Shown here: positions 23,851-35,730 of the stretch, piece by piece | Layout: each line of letters opens with the position of its first letter | Numbering within the stretch: position 1 is the first letter of the stretch | Source of the DNA: Diorhabda sublineata | Lineage: Eukaryota > Arthropoda > Insecta > Coleoptera > Chrysomelidae | NCBI RefSeq assembly: GCF_026230105.1 | Contig: NC_079474.1 | Span: forward strand, 24,570,794 to 24,634,793 | Direction: 5' to 3' | Length of the DNA stretch: 64,000 nucleotides | Notes under the pieces: model-generated | The model's input: the letters and a program-made list of their open reading frames with translations, nothing else | Told to the model about the DNA's origin: nothing | Databases searched by the model: none | Position numbers and translations under genes: made by a program

Positions 23851-26800
23851 TAGCAGACCTAAATATCACAATAATTTCATTTGTGTTAAAAAACAATTTA
23901 CTTAATTCACATTTTACTTTTTTACCAAAATAAACCGCTCATGCCAGATGTTGTTTATACATACATACATGAACATACAAAAAAATGAGTACTGTCTCTA
24001 AAAAATATCAAATATTTCCGCTAGAAAGTACCTTAACTTCGCAGTTCCTGTATTCACCAAAAACGGGACAGAACCGTTGGTGACGATTTTATTGCATACA
24101 TTATTTGAAAGTACTTTTGGACCACTTCCAATTACAGAAGGAAGCAGCTTTGTTGCAGTTATATCTGGTCCGAAATTAAGTCTTCGCATGATTACCATGA
24201 CAGTTGTAGTCGAGACAATTCTTGCTGAGTGTTGCCATCTTTCGCACTCTCTACAATTTATATTCTTTGCATTATACTAATATTAACGATATTATCAAGT
24301 CACTTGGAAGAAGTTTTAGGCAAACCTACTACTCTCTACCCTATTTCATTACAAAAATTTTATCCCATTCTTGATCGAATTATAGCCAACGTATATTACG
24401 AATTATTATACATTACTTAATTGTTCATGTCAAAATGTAGAAATTACTGCCATTCCAAACCATCCAAACTAATTGTAAAACCTTGTTATTTGATTTGTAC
24501 CATAGAATTGCAAAAATACCATTTTTGCCACCAGCATGGCCACTTTCTATAAAACCCAAGAGTTGGTTTGAGTAAAATTTCAATCATTTCATCTGCGACG
24601 CTAGCCCAGAAAACTTGGCAACCTCAGCCCGATAAAGAAAATAAATTTCCTCAACATTTCAAAAAAAAACTGACGATAATACTGAAAATATTAGCATTAC
24701 TACAGAAACAATTCGCAATATAGAGATTAAATATAACAACAAAAGGAATAAAAGCGGTAAATTATCACTAAACACTAAACTAAACCGTTAATGCAAGGGC
24801 TTAATTTTAAAGTGTGTTACAATTGATGAAAAACGAATTTAAAAGCAAACAAATTACGAGTACACTCAATTTCATGATTGTCGGAGAATAAACACTGTTG
24901 ATAACCCATACCATTAAAATTTTTTGTTATTTTAGTATATTTTCTAAAACAATCAGGCCCATATAACAGATGAAAATATAATATTCTAACATTAAGCTGT
25001 TTTAACATTTTTGTTTTTTAAAAATATGTTCAAGAATAAATTCAGTTGAATAAACAATAATTGCATACTATTTTAGAATTTTAGAAATGCCACTTGACGT
25101 TGGAACATATTTTTAACGCTAAAATTTGCTGCATGCACCATTGTTATCTTTTTCCACGTTACGAGAGATAGGAGACATTGCTCGACAGACGCCTCCATAA
25201 CTTTAAACTAGATAATGGAGTACAAATGGAACTTCAAACATTCTGTGAGCGAGTGATAGAAATTACTTTGTTAGTAAACCGCAGGAATATGTAAATGGTC
25301 TTCAACACATCGTAAATAAACCTCATGATGTTAACATTATTGTATTGGGTTGTATTAGATTAAATTCTGTATTAGTACCATATGCCCTTGAATATTCTAA
25401 ATATTCAAGTTTGTGTCATATACATAAGATTGATAATTATACAACAGGAAATTTGAAACTAAATGGCATTACCACTCTCATTATACTAGGTTAGCAGGAG
25501 GTATTAAAAAATTGGTAAGTATGTTCACTCTGTAGTAAACCATTTCACAGAAGATATTACTTGTCCGCCATTTTTGACGCCTTATCACAATTGCGCGCGA
25601 GTGTTTTACTAAGTAGATTTTACTTTCAGCACATTTTTAGTCGGCATTTTATTGTTAGATCAATTGAGAAAATCGCAAAACTCACTTAGTATGAACTGAA
25701 AATGAGGAGTGTCAAAACGCTAAAAGATGCTTGAAAATTGATACTCAGTTTTCAGATGAACTAAAATTACGTTATTTTTATATTATGAAACTATATAAAA
25801 AGACTAAAATCATCTAAACCGGTTGAAATTTGAATATGCCGTTTTAGGATCACGTAGGTAGACATCTGGGCACCAGAATTGTTGCATTCTACTAAGCGTT
25901 CAGCACGCCTGAAATCTTCTGGGCGTTCTATATAGATAGCGACTACGATCGTTGTGGTCGCGGCAAGAACTCAAGCAACGCAGATTGCAAATATGAGAAT
26001 ATATCTCATTTTTGGTGCAGTATGTGATATAAGTACTTTTGAACCATTCTTGTTACGCACTACCAAATATTTAACTATCGCTGTAGAAGATATTTTGATT
26101 TCATTTTAATGTAAATCAGTTAAGAACTCCATTAAAATATTCAATAACTAACAAATTATAACACAATATCTTAAAGCTCTCGCTGAAAACGCCTCATAAA
26201 CCATTTCAGTTGGGTTTACGATTAAAACGCTCTTGGCTAAGTGGAACAGAAAAGGCCGTGGTCGTGACCATGATTGCGTGATGCTTAGTTGAATGTACTA
26301 ATGAAGAAATGACGTCTGTTTGCGGGCATACGAGGGTCCTCACATAATGCAGGAGAAAACTAGGCAGGCGTATGTTCCATATAATCGACTTTGACAACGT
26401 TCGAGATCAGATTTTTATCAAATTGCTCGAACACAGATAAACCATTAACAATGACATTCCTATGTAATACCAGAAAGTAAACGACCTGGGTGGCTCACGG
26501 AGGAAGTAATTTTGATCAATGATAACGCGTGTCCACACGTCATATAAAGTTCAACTTTAAGTTAGGCAGCTTAAGCTTCCGTCGTACAACACGGTCATGT
26601 TCGCTTGTTACTTTCATCTGTATGATCCTCTAAAACATATCTCTAATGAACGACACATAAGAAGATCGAGTAAAGGACTGACTTTTGTCACATAAATTCT
26701 GGTACCTGGGAATACATCAGCTTGTTAAATATTCAAATAGTTATAATTGAGCCTCTTGCTGGTTACTTTTAGACGAAAACTTTAATTATACTCACAGTAT

Positions 26801-27493
26801 ACCTTCTCGAAGATACTCTTTATACAATATAAAATATAACCTTCCATTTTGATTTAGGGTTTTGTAAAAAAGGTTATGCTTTTGCTAATAACAGAAGATC
26901 CGTGATCTTAACATCTCAATTATACCATTTGAAATGTCAGAAATTGGTCATAAAAGATCAGTTGCTCTAGTTCATTCGTCAGCGGTAAAAAATTTTTTAT
27001 TAAGGATTAGAAGGTCATTAAAAAATTTCAGCACCTCAATCGCGAATAATATAAAAAAATTCAACTTATGCGTGATTTAGAAGCAATCGATTATATTTGG
27101 TCTGCTTATAGAAATATTTGGTCAGTTTCATTCAATATTGGGAAAAATTTAATAAGTTGTCATTGTCGTAAAACGCATGTTGTGGGTCTACATTACTATT
27201 GGAACTTGAATTGGCAACATTTGACGAGTCAAAGAAATAACATCGTCTATACTTGTATTAGTACACATCGGATTGTGAACATTTACAATGTTGCTTAAAG
27301 TCGAACTAGTTGTTCCAGTTAAAATTTTCACTGCGGAATCCATTTTGTTTTTTATTGAGTCCATCCGCAACTATGTTGGATTTCCACCCACCGTGCTTCT
27401 TTAGCTAAATTATATCACCACCGGAATCCACTAATAGAGACGCCGAAGAGCGTCGAAATGTATTCCCAGTGTAATTTTTTGAATTAGGCTAAT
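23851..27493. other. Long region with no recognised gene
   Basis: No feature that I can support. Frames at 23998-24198, 24077-24280, 24817-25008, 26206-26397 and 27068-27370 lack known motifs. A CCGCCATTTTTGACGCC phrase and GCGCGC lie at about 25568-25602, the only CpG-rich spot; its meaning is unknown. Confidence 0.45.
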
Positions 27494-27958
27494 TCAAATA
27501 TGTTGCGATAAGCGAGGCAGTTTTTGAAAAGGCATTGTACCTACAACTTGGTTTTTACATTGTCCATTTCTATACTGCAAAAAGAAATGATCTGTTTTGA
27601 TATTTGAGGGTCGTTGGTTTTTATATTTGTTATAAATGTTTACTGATTTATTTTTTAAATATGCAATGAGTTTCAAGTATTTACTGATGTCTACGGTGTT
27701 ATTTACTATTAGAGTGCCTTTTAGTTTAGAATATGTCGACCAAAGTGTTGAAGACTTCCACATTTTGGACTTAGTTTCAAAGTAAGCTAACACTTTTTCT
27801 GTGAAGCGTTTTTCAGTACGCCACTCCATAAAAAATCTATATTCCTTTAAATACTGTTCCCTGGATTTCTCAAGGAGAAGATTCATAGTCGCTGCAGTTG
27901 CCGATTCAACAATATCTTCTGGAGTGCAGTTTAAACTTTCATTATTACTCTCCATCAC
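27494..27958 (-). pseudogene. Crypton-like tyrosine recombinase, internally deleted
   Basis: A 154-codon reverse frame starts at ATG 27956-27958. Residues 33-110 (EQYLKEYRFFMEWRTEKR ... VLAYFETKSKMWKSSTLWST ... VDISKYLKLIAYLKNKS) match the N-terminal SAM-like, core DNA-binding domain of insect Crypton-like recombinases. The following QYRNGQCKNQVVG is a motif that in complete relatives lies far downstream, after the catalytic Arg, and it aligns with SYRNRSCYVQQIG of the 41.9-kb fragment. The central catalytic region has therefore been deleted and the ends joined in frame. The box I Arg and box II His-Tyr are absent, so it cannot recombine DNA. Confidence 0.7.
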
Positions 27959-30444
27959 TAATAATTATACCACACTCCTTTTAATTAGAGACAAAATGGA
28001 TTTTCCTGAACGAATATCAAGAAATAAAATTGTGACGGTTTATCGGAAAAATGAATTGACATGAGAAAGAAAGCGTTCACAGATAAAACAATTTTATAAT
28101 TTCGTTAAAAAAATGAGACGTTACGACACTTTCTTAACGCAAAAGCGTGATAAAATGAACCGCAACGGTACTTTTTTCACGATTTTTGACTGGCTCAGAA
28201 ATTGCATTCTTTAGAAATGCAATGAATGAAAACAAAACGTGAATATTATAATGGACGTAGAAAAAAATGATTTTTACTGTTTCTAATATTAATCAATTGA
28301 ATTTCCCAACTTATAATTTTATGTAATGAGATTTATTTTTTCATTTTTAAGGCACTTTAGATAACTTTTCCGCTAAATGAAGTTAACAGAAATATTTCGA
28401 CTAAAAAAAATCATTACCAGGAACTATCTTAAAAATAAACTTTTCTAACTCATTTTTCAATGAGATGAGAGAAGACAAGTATATCTGTTGTGATTTATGA
28501 GAAATTTCTACCTGTTAGGATGAACACAGCTGGCTTACCCGATTTTTATTTTATAGCAAAGTATGCAACAGAAATTGTAAATTTTTTTAAATTCTTGGTA
28601 ATTCTTTTTTATGATTATATTTATTTATCAACTTTAAATTTTAAAGTAAAATTACAGTTTGCACACTTTATTATTTCTAGATCGATTTTGGCAACATTTG
28701 CTAGAGCATCCGCATAACACCATACACGAACAAGCCTCCGTTGCACACTTTTTTACAATTGCACGGTTTTGCTAAGTCTTCAGGTAATGGTGGTTTTATT
28801 ACAAATAATTGTTTTACCTGATTATCACACAGAAAATAACATAATACTTCTGTCTGGATATATTCGCGATGGAAATTTATTCTTATAACTCTTAACTGCA
28901 GGAATTTAAAAAAATCGATGAAAACAATCACATGACTATCCCAAAAATCGATCACCATCATTTTTCCAGCCGGGGAAAATGCAATGCAATGGGATATAGT
29001 GGTGGCTCCATATACAGTTATAAAGTAGTGTAAATATCCGACTTATTCTGATGAAACTGATAATTATTCGGTCAGAAAAAGTGATCTTTGATATGCTGAT
29101 AGCCTCTTTTTTCTATAATATTTCTATTTAGTGAACTTTTTTGATGATATCGCAGGATGCCGCAGTTTGATTCAGTTGCCCAAAATTTTATGGTCGTAAA
29201 TGATGGTACAGAAAGTCCATTCAGGGTGTCTAACTTCTTTCATTCGTTTAGTCGTATTACTTTCTAGAAACGAATATTTAATAATAGGTCGACACTCAAC
29301 TCTTCCAATTTTCAGAAAAATCTCATAACGATTCACTTATACGATTGTTAATAAGAAAATTTTTTCGAATTAATTTTAAACATCGTCTATATAATTACAA
29401 AGAGATAACGGTTGAAAACTGTTTACTGAGCAAACCTGTATACATTAGTTCCACCTAACCCAGTGATGCTATTGTTATTTAAAACATTAAACGTCCCAGC
29501 TTACATCAACAAACTATGGTATCTCCAGCATGTTTTGTGAACAATTGGTATCCAGTAAAATTACCTTCATTAAAATAAATTTTCATATTCATATTCATAT
29601 TCTACCTAATACCTTTTCACACGAGATCATAGTATCATTAAGAAAACCAGTTTCTCATAGTATGTTCCATTAGCATTACCATAAAAAGTTAACACTGACC
29701 TTGTTATTCTTTAGTTGGGTATTGCTAACGTTATTTGGAGTTGTGTTGAGCGAAGAGTGAAGGTTATTTTCTTAATTGGCAATGTCGCGATTTCCTTCAT
29801 TTACATACAAAAGACAATAATTAGTATTATATGTTTGTTACGTAGGTGCCTCAAAAAAGTATATATTAAATTAATACCAAGCAGAATTTGGTTTTTGGAA
29901 TATTTACAATATATGAGCAGCAAAATTAATTATAATCTGTTTTTATTTAATATGTATGAAATATTAGCAATTAAAGGTTTCATATAATTTATGATGTAAT
30001 ATGTGTTATAGTGTAGTTTACAAAATTTTGTATGTAACTCATGGGTTTACATCTTCTTAAACGGCGTAGTTCACCAATTATATCGAATAATTCACTCGTG
30101 GCAAATTTGGGTCCATATTAACTCGACCTTGTAAATTACAGTATACCGTTTCACTGTTTCACTTCATTCTTGATTGTTAGCACCCTTAGGTCCCTCGGAT
30201 CAAGCCAAGAAGCATTAGTTATTATTCTCATGATTCTATTATGGAATCTTTCTAGAGAATGTCGAGATTTAGGTGACTTGTAGTACTCCATAATAAAGTT
30301 GTAAGCTTTCTTTTGTTGAATATAAGCCGTGTTGAACTGTTTAAAATATTTGAGACCGTTGTTTGGGTTTTCTTTATAGGTGATACTATATATAGATAAA
30401 TATTTACAATTATAGTCTGCAAGATCGCATGTTTTCAAATCTGA
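27959..30444. other. AT-rich region with no recognised gene
   Basis: No gene recognised. The reverse frame at 30151-30438 (95 codons) lies just beyond the apparent 3' end of the LINE below and may be further LINE or flanking sequence; it has no known motif. Confidence 0.45.
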
Positions 30445-30529
30445 AGATATGTATATTTATTTCAAAAATTAAACCAGTATGCAGCATGTCCGGAATTAAT
30501 TATTATTATTAGAATAGAAGTCGTTTACA

Positions 30530-31575
30530 GATTAGAAGGCACTTTCCAGTAAATATGCCCTCAAATTATTGTCGAATGCGAGAAAAAATGAAATCGATTT
30601 GGAGAAGGTAGGTACAGGTCCTTGCAACAATCTTTCTGAAATTGGAGAAGCGTGCTTACGAATTAGGCAAACGGATTCAAATATGAATAAGGAAGGAAGA
30701 GTCAAAATTTTTAATCTTTTATATGTCCCTACAGTGAGCTCTGTGGTTTAGTCCGAGTAAATATCTAACAGCTCCCTGTTGTAGTTTGAAGATTCGTTCA
30801 AATTGAATCGCACTACACGTACCCCAGAAGGGAAGGGCATATCGGAGATGCGACTCAATAAGAGGATAATAGACTATTAACGAGGTGGATAAGTTCAGTA
30901 CTTTGGAAACTGATCTCGGCGCAAAACAGTAGGAACTTAGTTTTTTGGATAAAGTGGCAATATATAACTCCTATTGCAAGAAATTGTCCACAACAAGCCC
31001 TAAGAACTTCACAGATTCAATAACGTTAATGGTGGTTTTATTTCATAAAAAAAGCAGAAATGTATTTTTATATGAAAAAATTTTAATTTTAGAAACGTAG
31101 AGACAGAGAAGACTAGAATTACACGATTTAATGGTGATTAGGTCACTAGATATGGTCCTATGAAGTGTCTTGAGATTAGGGTTGCCCCAAGAGAAATTAG
31201 TATCGTATCCAAAAAGACATATTCTATCACTTATGTCTAGATAGACGATGTCGTTTATAAACAAAAGAAACAAAATAGTGTCAACTACTGAGCCTAGGGG
31301 CACATTCTATTGGCTTGCAGTAAGACATCGTTGTGTCAACCCTTACAAGCTGACTTCTGTTGGTAAGGTATGACTTAAACCGTGCAAGGGGTGTTCCCCT
31401 GCAATTTGTTAATTGAAATATTATGGTAAACATTATTAAGGAGGGAGAATATAGCGTCATTAATGCATTTGTTACTTAAAAACCCAAATTGGTGGATAGT
31501 AAGTATTTTATATTTAAACAGCAATAATGAAAGCCACTTTTGGACCAATCTTTTTATGATCTTAGATAACGTGGG
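30530..31575 (-). pseudogene. LINE reverse transcriptase, palm, thumb and tail
   Basis: Read in reverse across several frames: TLSKIIKRLVQKWLSLLLF (31570-31514), HQFGFLSNKCINDAIFSLL (RT motif with QFGF, about 31494-31440), LGSVVDTILFLLFINDI (decayed PQGSxLGPxLFxxYINDI, about 31297-31247), and CLFGYDTNFS (about 31216-31187), the catalytic FADDT block with both flanking changes, so the active site is lost. Then come LSKKLSSYCFAPRSVSKVLN (about 30955-30896), RYALPFWGT and FKLQQGAVRYLL (about 30845-30765), and the tail NNLRAYLLESAF (30570-30536). This order is standard for jockey/CR1-group enzymes. Confidence 0.85.
31564..31575. repeat. Left target-site duplication of the RTE insertion
   Basis: AGATAACGTGGG here is repeated at 32471-32482. 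Both copies encode the same LINE residues (PTLS), so the duplication shows exactly where the RTE cut the older LINE. Confidence 0.9.
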
Positions 31576-31840
31576 TCTCTGAAGTGCGCAGAAATCTATT
31601 TTGTTTTTGTCTATTTCTAAGACCACCTCATAGTCTTTGTTGCTCCATGATGTAATGTTCCAACTTCCGAGTCTTACTATGTTTTCTTTCCATACTCGTT
31701 TTTTCCGTTTTCGTGCCGTGTCGTCGTCAATGCTCCGTCCGGTTTCCGAGGCTAATGTGACAGTTCTGTGAGCGTTTTTTCTTTTTACGAGGGGCAGGCT
31801 GCTGGCCTCACCCCTTAACCCTCCTCCTTTATCCGGGCTT
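31576..31840 (-). pseudogene. RTE 5' end and start of endonuclease, inverted
   Basis: In reverse this reads, from the junction, GGTCCCAAGCCCGGATAAAG and GAGGAGGG, a phrase I know from RTE element 5' regions, then SIDDDTARKRKKRVWKENIV, then RLGSWNITSWSNKDYEVVLE and KNKIDFCALQ. The last part is the opening of the RTE apurinic-like endonuclease (normally GTWN.. and CALQE), truncated directly at the target duplication. It is opposite in orientation to the 3' half. Confidence 0.8.
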
Positions 31841-32470
31841 GGGACCGGCAGTGATAGTCAATGGGCTACTCAATCCACCCATCAACCACCCTAGGCACAT
31901 TATAGAGCAAGTAATGAATTTCAACTACTTGGGCGTAGAAACAACGAGCAGCAGAAACACAACGGACGAGGTAGATAAGCAGATCAAGAAAGCAACTAGA
32001 ATATCGGGATATTTACGGGACGTTATATGGAGAAATAAATATATGAGCATAGAAAGTAAGACACGAATCTACAAGACCAGTATAAGACCCATACTAACCT
32101 ATGCCGCAGAAATAAGGGGAGACACAACACAAACAAAGAGAAAAATGAGAACAGCAGAGATGAAGATATTACTGACAATAAAGGGTACCACACTCCACGA
32201 TTGAATACCCAACACAGATACCTTAAGAGAACTGGGAGTACAAGATGTCGTTAGATGGGTAAGAGCAAGACGCCGACAATGGAGAGACCATGTAGAACGA
32301 ATGGTTCCAGAACGGATTTCCAAATGGGCCAAAACACAGAAACCAGACACAAGACACAAGACGCCCAATCGGTAGGCCCCCAAAACGCTGGTACGATAGC
32401 TGGACATCGCGTCAAAAGAGGGCAGATGACAGACCTGACAGGACCTCGTCCTACAAGAAGAAGAAGAAGA
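31839..32470 (+). pseudogene. RTE reverse transcriptase C-terminus and 3' tail
   Basis: The forward frame shows QVMNFNYLGVETTS (31910-31951), DEVDKQIKKATRISGYLRDV (31968-32026), KTRIYKTSIRPILTYAAEIR (about 32057-32116), EMKILLTIKGTTLHD (to 32201), then, after a TGA at 32202-32204 that replaces a likely Arg codon, VRWVRARRRQWRDHVERM (32251-32304) and RPPKRWYDSWTS (about 32371-32406, in another frame). This is the C-terminal region of RTE reverse transcriptases. The catalytic YADD block lies in the missing middle. The frame ends in a run of Lys codons made by the AAG tail. Confidence 0.85.
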
Positions 32471-32482
32471 AGAAGATAACGT
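32471..32482. repeat. Right target-site duplication of the RTE insertion
   Basis: Second copy of AGATAACGTGGG. The first two bases could equally belong to the AAG tail, so the duplication is 10 to 12 bp. Confidence 0.9.
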
Positions 32483-32740
32483 GGGAAGGAGTCCAATTGG
32501 GCGATTGGGTAATGCTTGATTTTCATCTTCTCCTTTTTGCATAGGTATAATTATAGACGTCTTAAGGCAATAGGGAAAAGTGCCATTTTGAAATAAAACG
32601 TTAATTAAAGTGGTAAGGTGATATAATGTGAAATCGATAAAACTCAAAAACATTTTTAATGTAAGTTCATCAGTTCCAGATGAGTATTTATTATTGATGT
32701 CATTGATTGTTCTGCGAAGCTCTGCTAAATCTACTAGCAT
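32483..32740 (-). pseudogene. LINE reverse transcriptase, N-terminal part
   Basis: The reverse frame gives RRTINDINNKYSSGTDELTL (about 32715-32656), then LINVLFQNGTFPYCLKTSII (32610-32551) and NRPIGLLPTLS (32505-32473), where the RTE insertion begins. These match the fingers region of jockey/CR1 reverse transcriptases (SxGxDE, L-x-N-x-S-x-x-x-G-x-FP-x-x-LK, YRPIsLLPtlSK). The continuing open frame beyond LLPTLS reads into the inserted element and is not natural protein. Confidence 0.85.
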
Positions 32741-33012
32741 ATAGAAGAAATCTTCTAGGTTAGTATTAACATCAAAGAGAGATTAAACTGAATCACGAGA
32801 ATGAGTTATAGAATTTGATAAATTTTTGACTACATTCAGAAGTAATTATTCAGGTTATAAGGTGAAGTAGAGATTATGCTCGAGGAAGAAGGCTTATTTC
32901 TTAGATCATTCACAATGGCCCATGTTTCTTTGGAAAACTTCTATTGTCTTATAATAAATTTTTCTGTATAGTTTCACGTGATTTTTGAAGACACTATCCG
33001 AGTATTTCTTGT

Positions 33013-33939
33013 TCATATTCTTTGCATATATACGTAAACCATCAGTGCATCAAGGTTCATTTTGCTTATACGCCTGAGGGGAAAATAATTGGATGCCAAA
33101 CTAGTTAGTGTTTTCATGAATCTAGAAACTTTGAGGTCCACATCACCAGTGAAAATGTTCCAATCAGTTATTTCACAACGGTGCTTGAAGATTTGAAAAT
33201 TTTTTTCCGAAAAGATACGGCATAATTTGAGAGAAGCATTTTTAATATTGGATTTTACCGAAAATTTTGTTAACACTGCTTCATGATCGGAGAGACCTAA
33301 ACTAAAGACATTCTGCATTCTAAATTATATGATGACACGACATAGTCTATAGTATTAGAACTAGTCTTAATTATTCTGGTTGGTGCCGTTATATGCATAA
33401 CCATACCAAGGATCAAAAATTGACTAAACATATTCTTGACCAGCACACACACTGGAATAATCAATATTGAGATCACCAAATCAAATTAGTTTGCTTTTTA
33501 GAGGAAAGGACTCCAGTAAGGTCAGGAGTTTGTAACAGAAAGTATGCACGTCATCGTCAGGTGTTCTGCGAATACAAACAAGATAGAGGTCATAAGTCTT
33601 GCGGTAGACGATAGAAAATTTGAATACTTTCTCATATATTACAACATGGAACTGTGTTATTTCGAATAAGTCGTTGTTTGTGGACATGATCATAATACCT
33701 CCACGAGATAAATTAGTTCCATTGAATATGGCTACTGTGGTATAGTTTTTGACAAGAACAGGCTCATTATCAGTTAACCAATGTTCAATGATGGCAATAA
33801 TCTCTGGAAAGTTGATTTCTTCTAGTAAAAGATACAGTTCATTTGTTTTGTGTCTTAAGGATTGAATATTAATAAGAAATAGGCTGAGCATGCTATCGTT
33901 CAATCTTTCAGTGGGTGCTTGCTTCTCTGATCGCGTCAT
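33013..33939 (-). pseudogene. LINE endonuclease domain
   Basis: The reverse frame begins with SLFLINIQSLRHKTNELYLL (about 33885-33826), followed by IAIIEHWL (catalytic Glu region, 33805-33782), RGGIMIM (33704-33684) and, after an in-frame TGA, WFGDLNIDYSS (about 33484-33452, the GDxN catalytic block), ending with LSDHEAV (33292-33272, the SDH active-site His). These are the hallmarks of the apurinic-like endonuclease of LINEs that nicks the target DNA. Stops and frame changes around 33300-33480 inactivate it. A paralogous copy lies at 50404-51124. Confidence 0.85.
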
Positions 33940-34139
33940 TTCAACTAAAAATTTCTACTTTCACCTAGAGAGCTACTGGAATAATATTTTCTATGGCTTT
34001 CCCTAATTTTTTGAAGTTGTAGACGTTTTTCCGTTGGAAAGAACTGTGGCGGAAAGATCTGCTCCAGCTTCGGCTGAACCAATACCATACGCATTGTGGA
34101 AGCAACGAATCACGTCGCTAAAAGGCCCTTTTATACTAT

Positions 34140-34463
34140 TTAGTTTGATGTTGGTATTCGTGTACCCTTCGAAGCAAATGCTGGATGGTTGGTCGTAGAT
34201 GTAGTCGAGGAATAGCGTAAGTGTTTCATAGATGTGCGATCCCTCAACCTTGCTAATACATAGTGCCCATTTGCCGCATTCGAATCTCGTGATAGCCGCT
34301 TAAACGATGAAGTCATCGGATCCATGTGTGAGAAATCATCTTTTTTCGCATTTTTCTCTATAATAATATCAGACCTTTCTATCTCCAGAGACTTACAAGT
34401 AGTTTTGACCTCCTTAAATAAAATTCCTCGTGTAAAGCTAAATTCTTTTCTCACATTGTCCAT
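34140..34463 (-). pseudogene. Possible LINE ORF1 remnant
   Basis: A 107-codon reverse frame, rich in charged residues (EFSFTRGILFKEVKTTCKSL, then EIERSDIIIEKNAKKDDFSH), lies just 5' of the endonuclease in the position of a LINE ORF1. No zinc knuckle or RRM motif is visible. The call rests on position only; it could be unrelated flanking sequence. Confidence 0.3.
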
Positions 34464-35600
34464 TTCAATATGTTCACTGGTTGACGCATTACTTGGTTCT
34501 CGCGGTGTTGAAGGTTTTAGAGGTGGGATGCTGCATCAAGTAAATTGTCCCTATTTTTCAATATTGGGAAGCATCGTATAGTCATTTGTTCTTAGTTTTT
34601 CTTTCACGTAGTGTGCAAGCTAATTTGAATGAATTCCAATCCTTCTTTGTAGGGTTTATATGAGGTGAGAATGTACTATGTTATTTATTTCCATCCGATA
34701 TCGCAGTTTCCTGAATTCGCAATAAAAAACAACTTAGAACTGGGATACGTTTATTTATAAAATAATATTTTAATATATTTTCAACTAATTCAAAGAACAT
34801 TGGTAGATATGATTACAATAGCACTTTTGACTTGAAAACTAACAAAATACATATTTTTCTGATATATAAATTGAAAGGTGTAATAAATAAATGCAATAAC
34901 AAAAGAATATTCTAAACAAAAAGCTTTATTTTATTTATAGATGGCTCTCAAAATCAACAAGAAAATAAGCCAATTACACATAATACAGCCTTTTAAAGAA
35001 AAATAAACGTAAAAATTTTGAAAAACAAAAATAAATATCCTCTCTGTAAATATAAGTCAATAAAATTGTAAAAAACATCAGCTTTTTATACTGAACAAAA
35101 GAAAATTTTCATCAACATGATTCCATCAAATAACATCTCTTCCTTCTCCTCTTCCATTAAATGATGCTTTTCTCGTTGAGGGGATAAACTCCTTCTGGAG
35201 TCCAGTTCACATGAAAAATAAAAGATACAGTAGCTAAGTATTTTTCTTTTATTTAATTGCTATACAAGTCATCCATGTCAAAAATGACCAATATTGATAC
35301 AAGAGTTACACAAAATATTTCTGCACTAGTAGTAAAATGAATAAATTATATCAATTTATCACAGCTGGAATAAAAGGTTGTAGAAGACCTATTACAAAAA
35401 ATATCATAGCACTTTGGTCGCATAAAGACCAAAGCGATTTATCACAGTTTGAGTAAAAAGTAGTAGCACCAATGTAAAGAGGTCCTGATGTTTTTTAACA
35501 GATGAGGAACATTATATATCACACAGATTGGGCTCGCATTCACAGTGAAATAAAAAGGTGAAGTTATTTTCGTTTTAGTCTTTCATGAGCTTATTCAACG
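34464..35600. other. AT-rich region; possible 3' UTR of a reverse-strand gene
   Basis: No protein motif. On the reverse strand AATAAAATAAAGC near 34918-34935 could be a polyadenylation signal for the candidate exons at 35731-36332, and a weak acceptor (ACAAACAG) lies at about 35613. Two similar phrases (TTTATCACAG..TAAAA..GTAGAAG/GTAGCA) occur at 35356 and 35438. Confidence 0.2.
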
Positions 35601-35700
35601 CAGCTCTGTTTGTATTGATGTGATGTAAAATGATAAGTTATGACTTGCTCCCAACTCCTATTTATACCCCTTGCTAGAAAAACTAGTGCAAGGTCAGCCA

Positions 35701-35722
35701 ATTGATTGATTGATTGATTGAT
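35701..35722 (+). repeat. (ATTG)n microsatellite
   Basis: About five and a half copies of ATTG, placed directly beside the candidate splice donor at 35725-35730. Confidence 0.9.
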
Positions 35723-35730
35723 CTACATAC

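Larger units (their letters stand above)
31576..32470 (+). mobile_element. RTE retrotransposon insertion with inverted 5' part (twin priming)
   Basis: An 895-bp insertion sits inside the reverse-strand LINE between 10-12 bp direct repeats. From about 31840 to the right it is in forward orientation and ends in an (AAG)n tail at about 32450-32470. From 31576 to about 31840 it is in reverse orientation and carries the 5' end of the same kind of element. The middle of the element (most of endonuclease and reverse transcriptase) is missing. A 5' inversion with internal loss, 3' microsatellite tail and target duplication is the signature of twin-primed reverse transcription. The junction base near 31840 is approximate. 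Confidence 0.85.
30445..34463 (-). mobile_element. Jockey/CR1-group LINE, dead, interrupted by an RTE insertion
   Basis: A reverse-strand non-LTR retrotransposon is laid out in normal order from high to low coordinates: a possible ORF1 remnant (34140-34463), endonuclease (33013-33939), first part of reverse transcriptase (32483-32740), then after the RTE insertion (31576-32470) the rest of the reverse transcriptase (31043-31575) and C-terminal tail (30530-30960). The 3' boundary near 30445 is supported by where similarity to the 12.2-kb copy ends. A second copy of its endonuclease region is at 50404-51124. Many stops and frameshifts make it inactive. Confidence 0.85.

Noticed and set aside
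32099..32740. 213-codon reverse open frame as one protein
   Set aside because: Only the first part is LINE reverse transcriptase; the rest reads antisense through the inserted RTE and its AAG tail.
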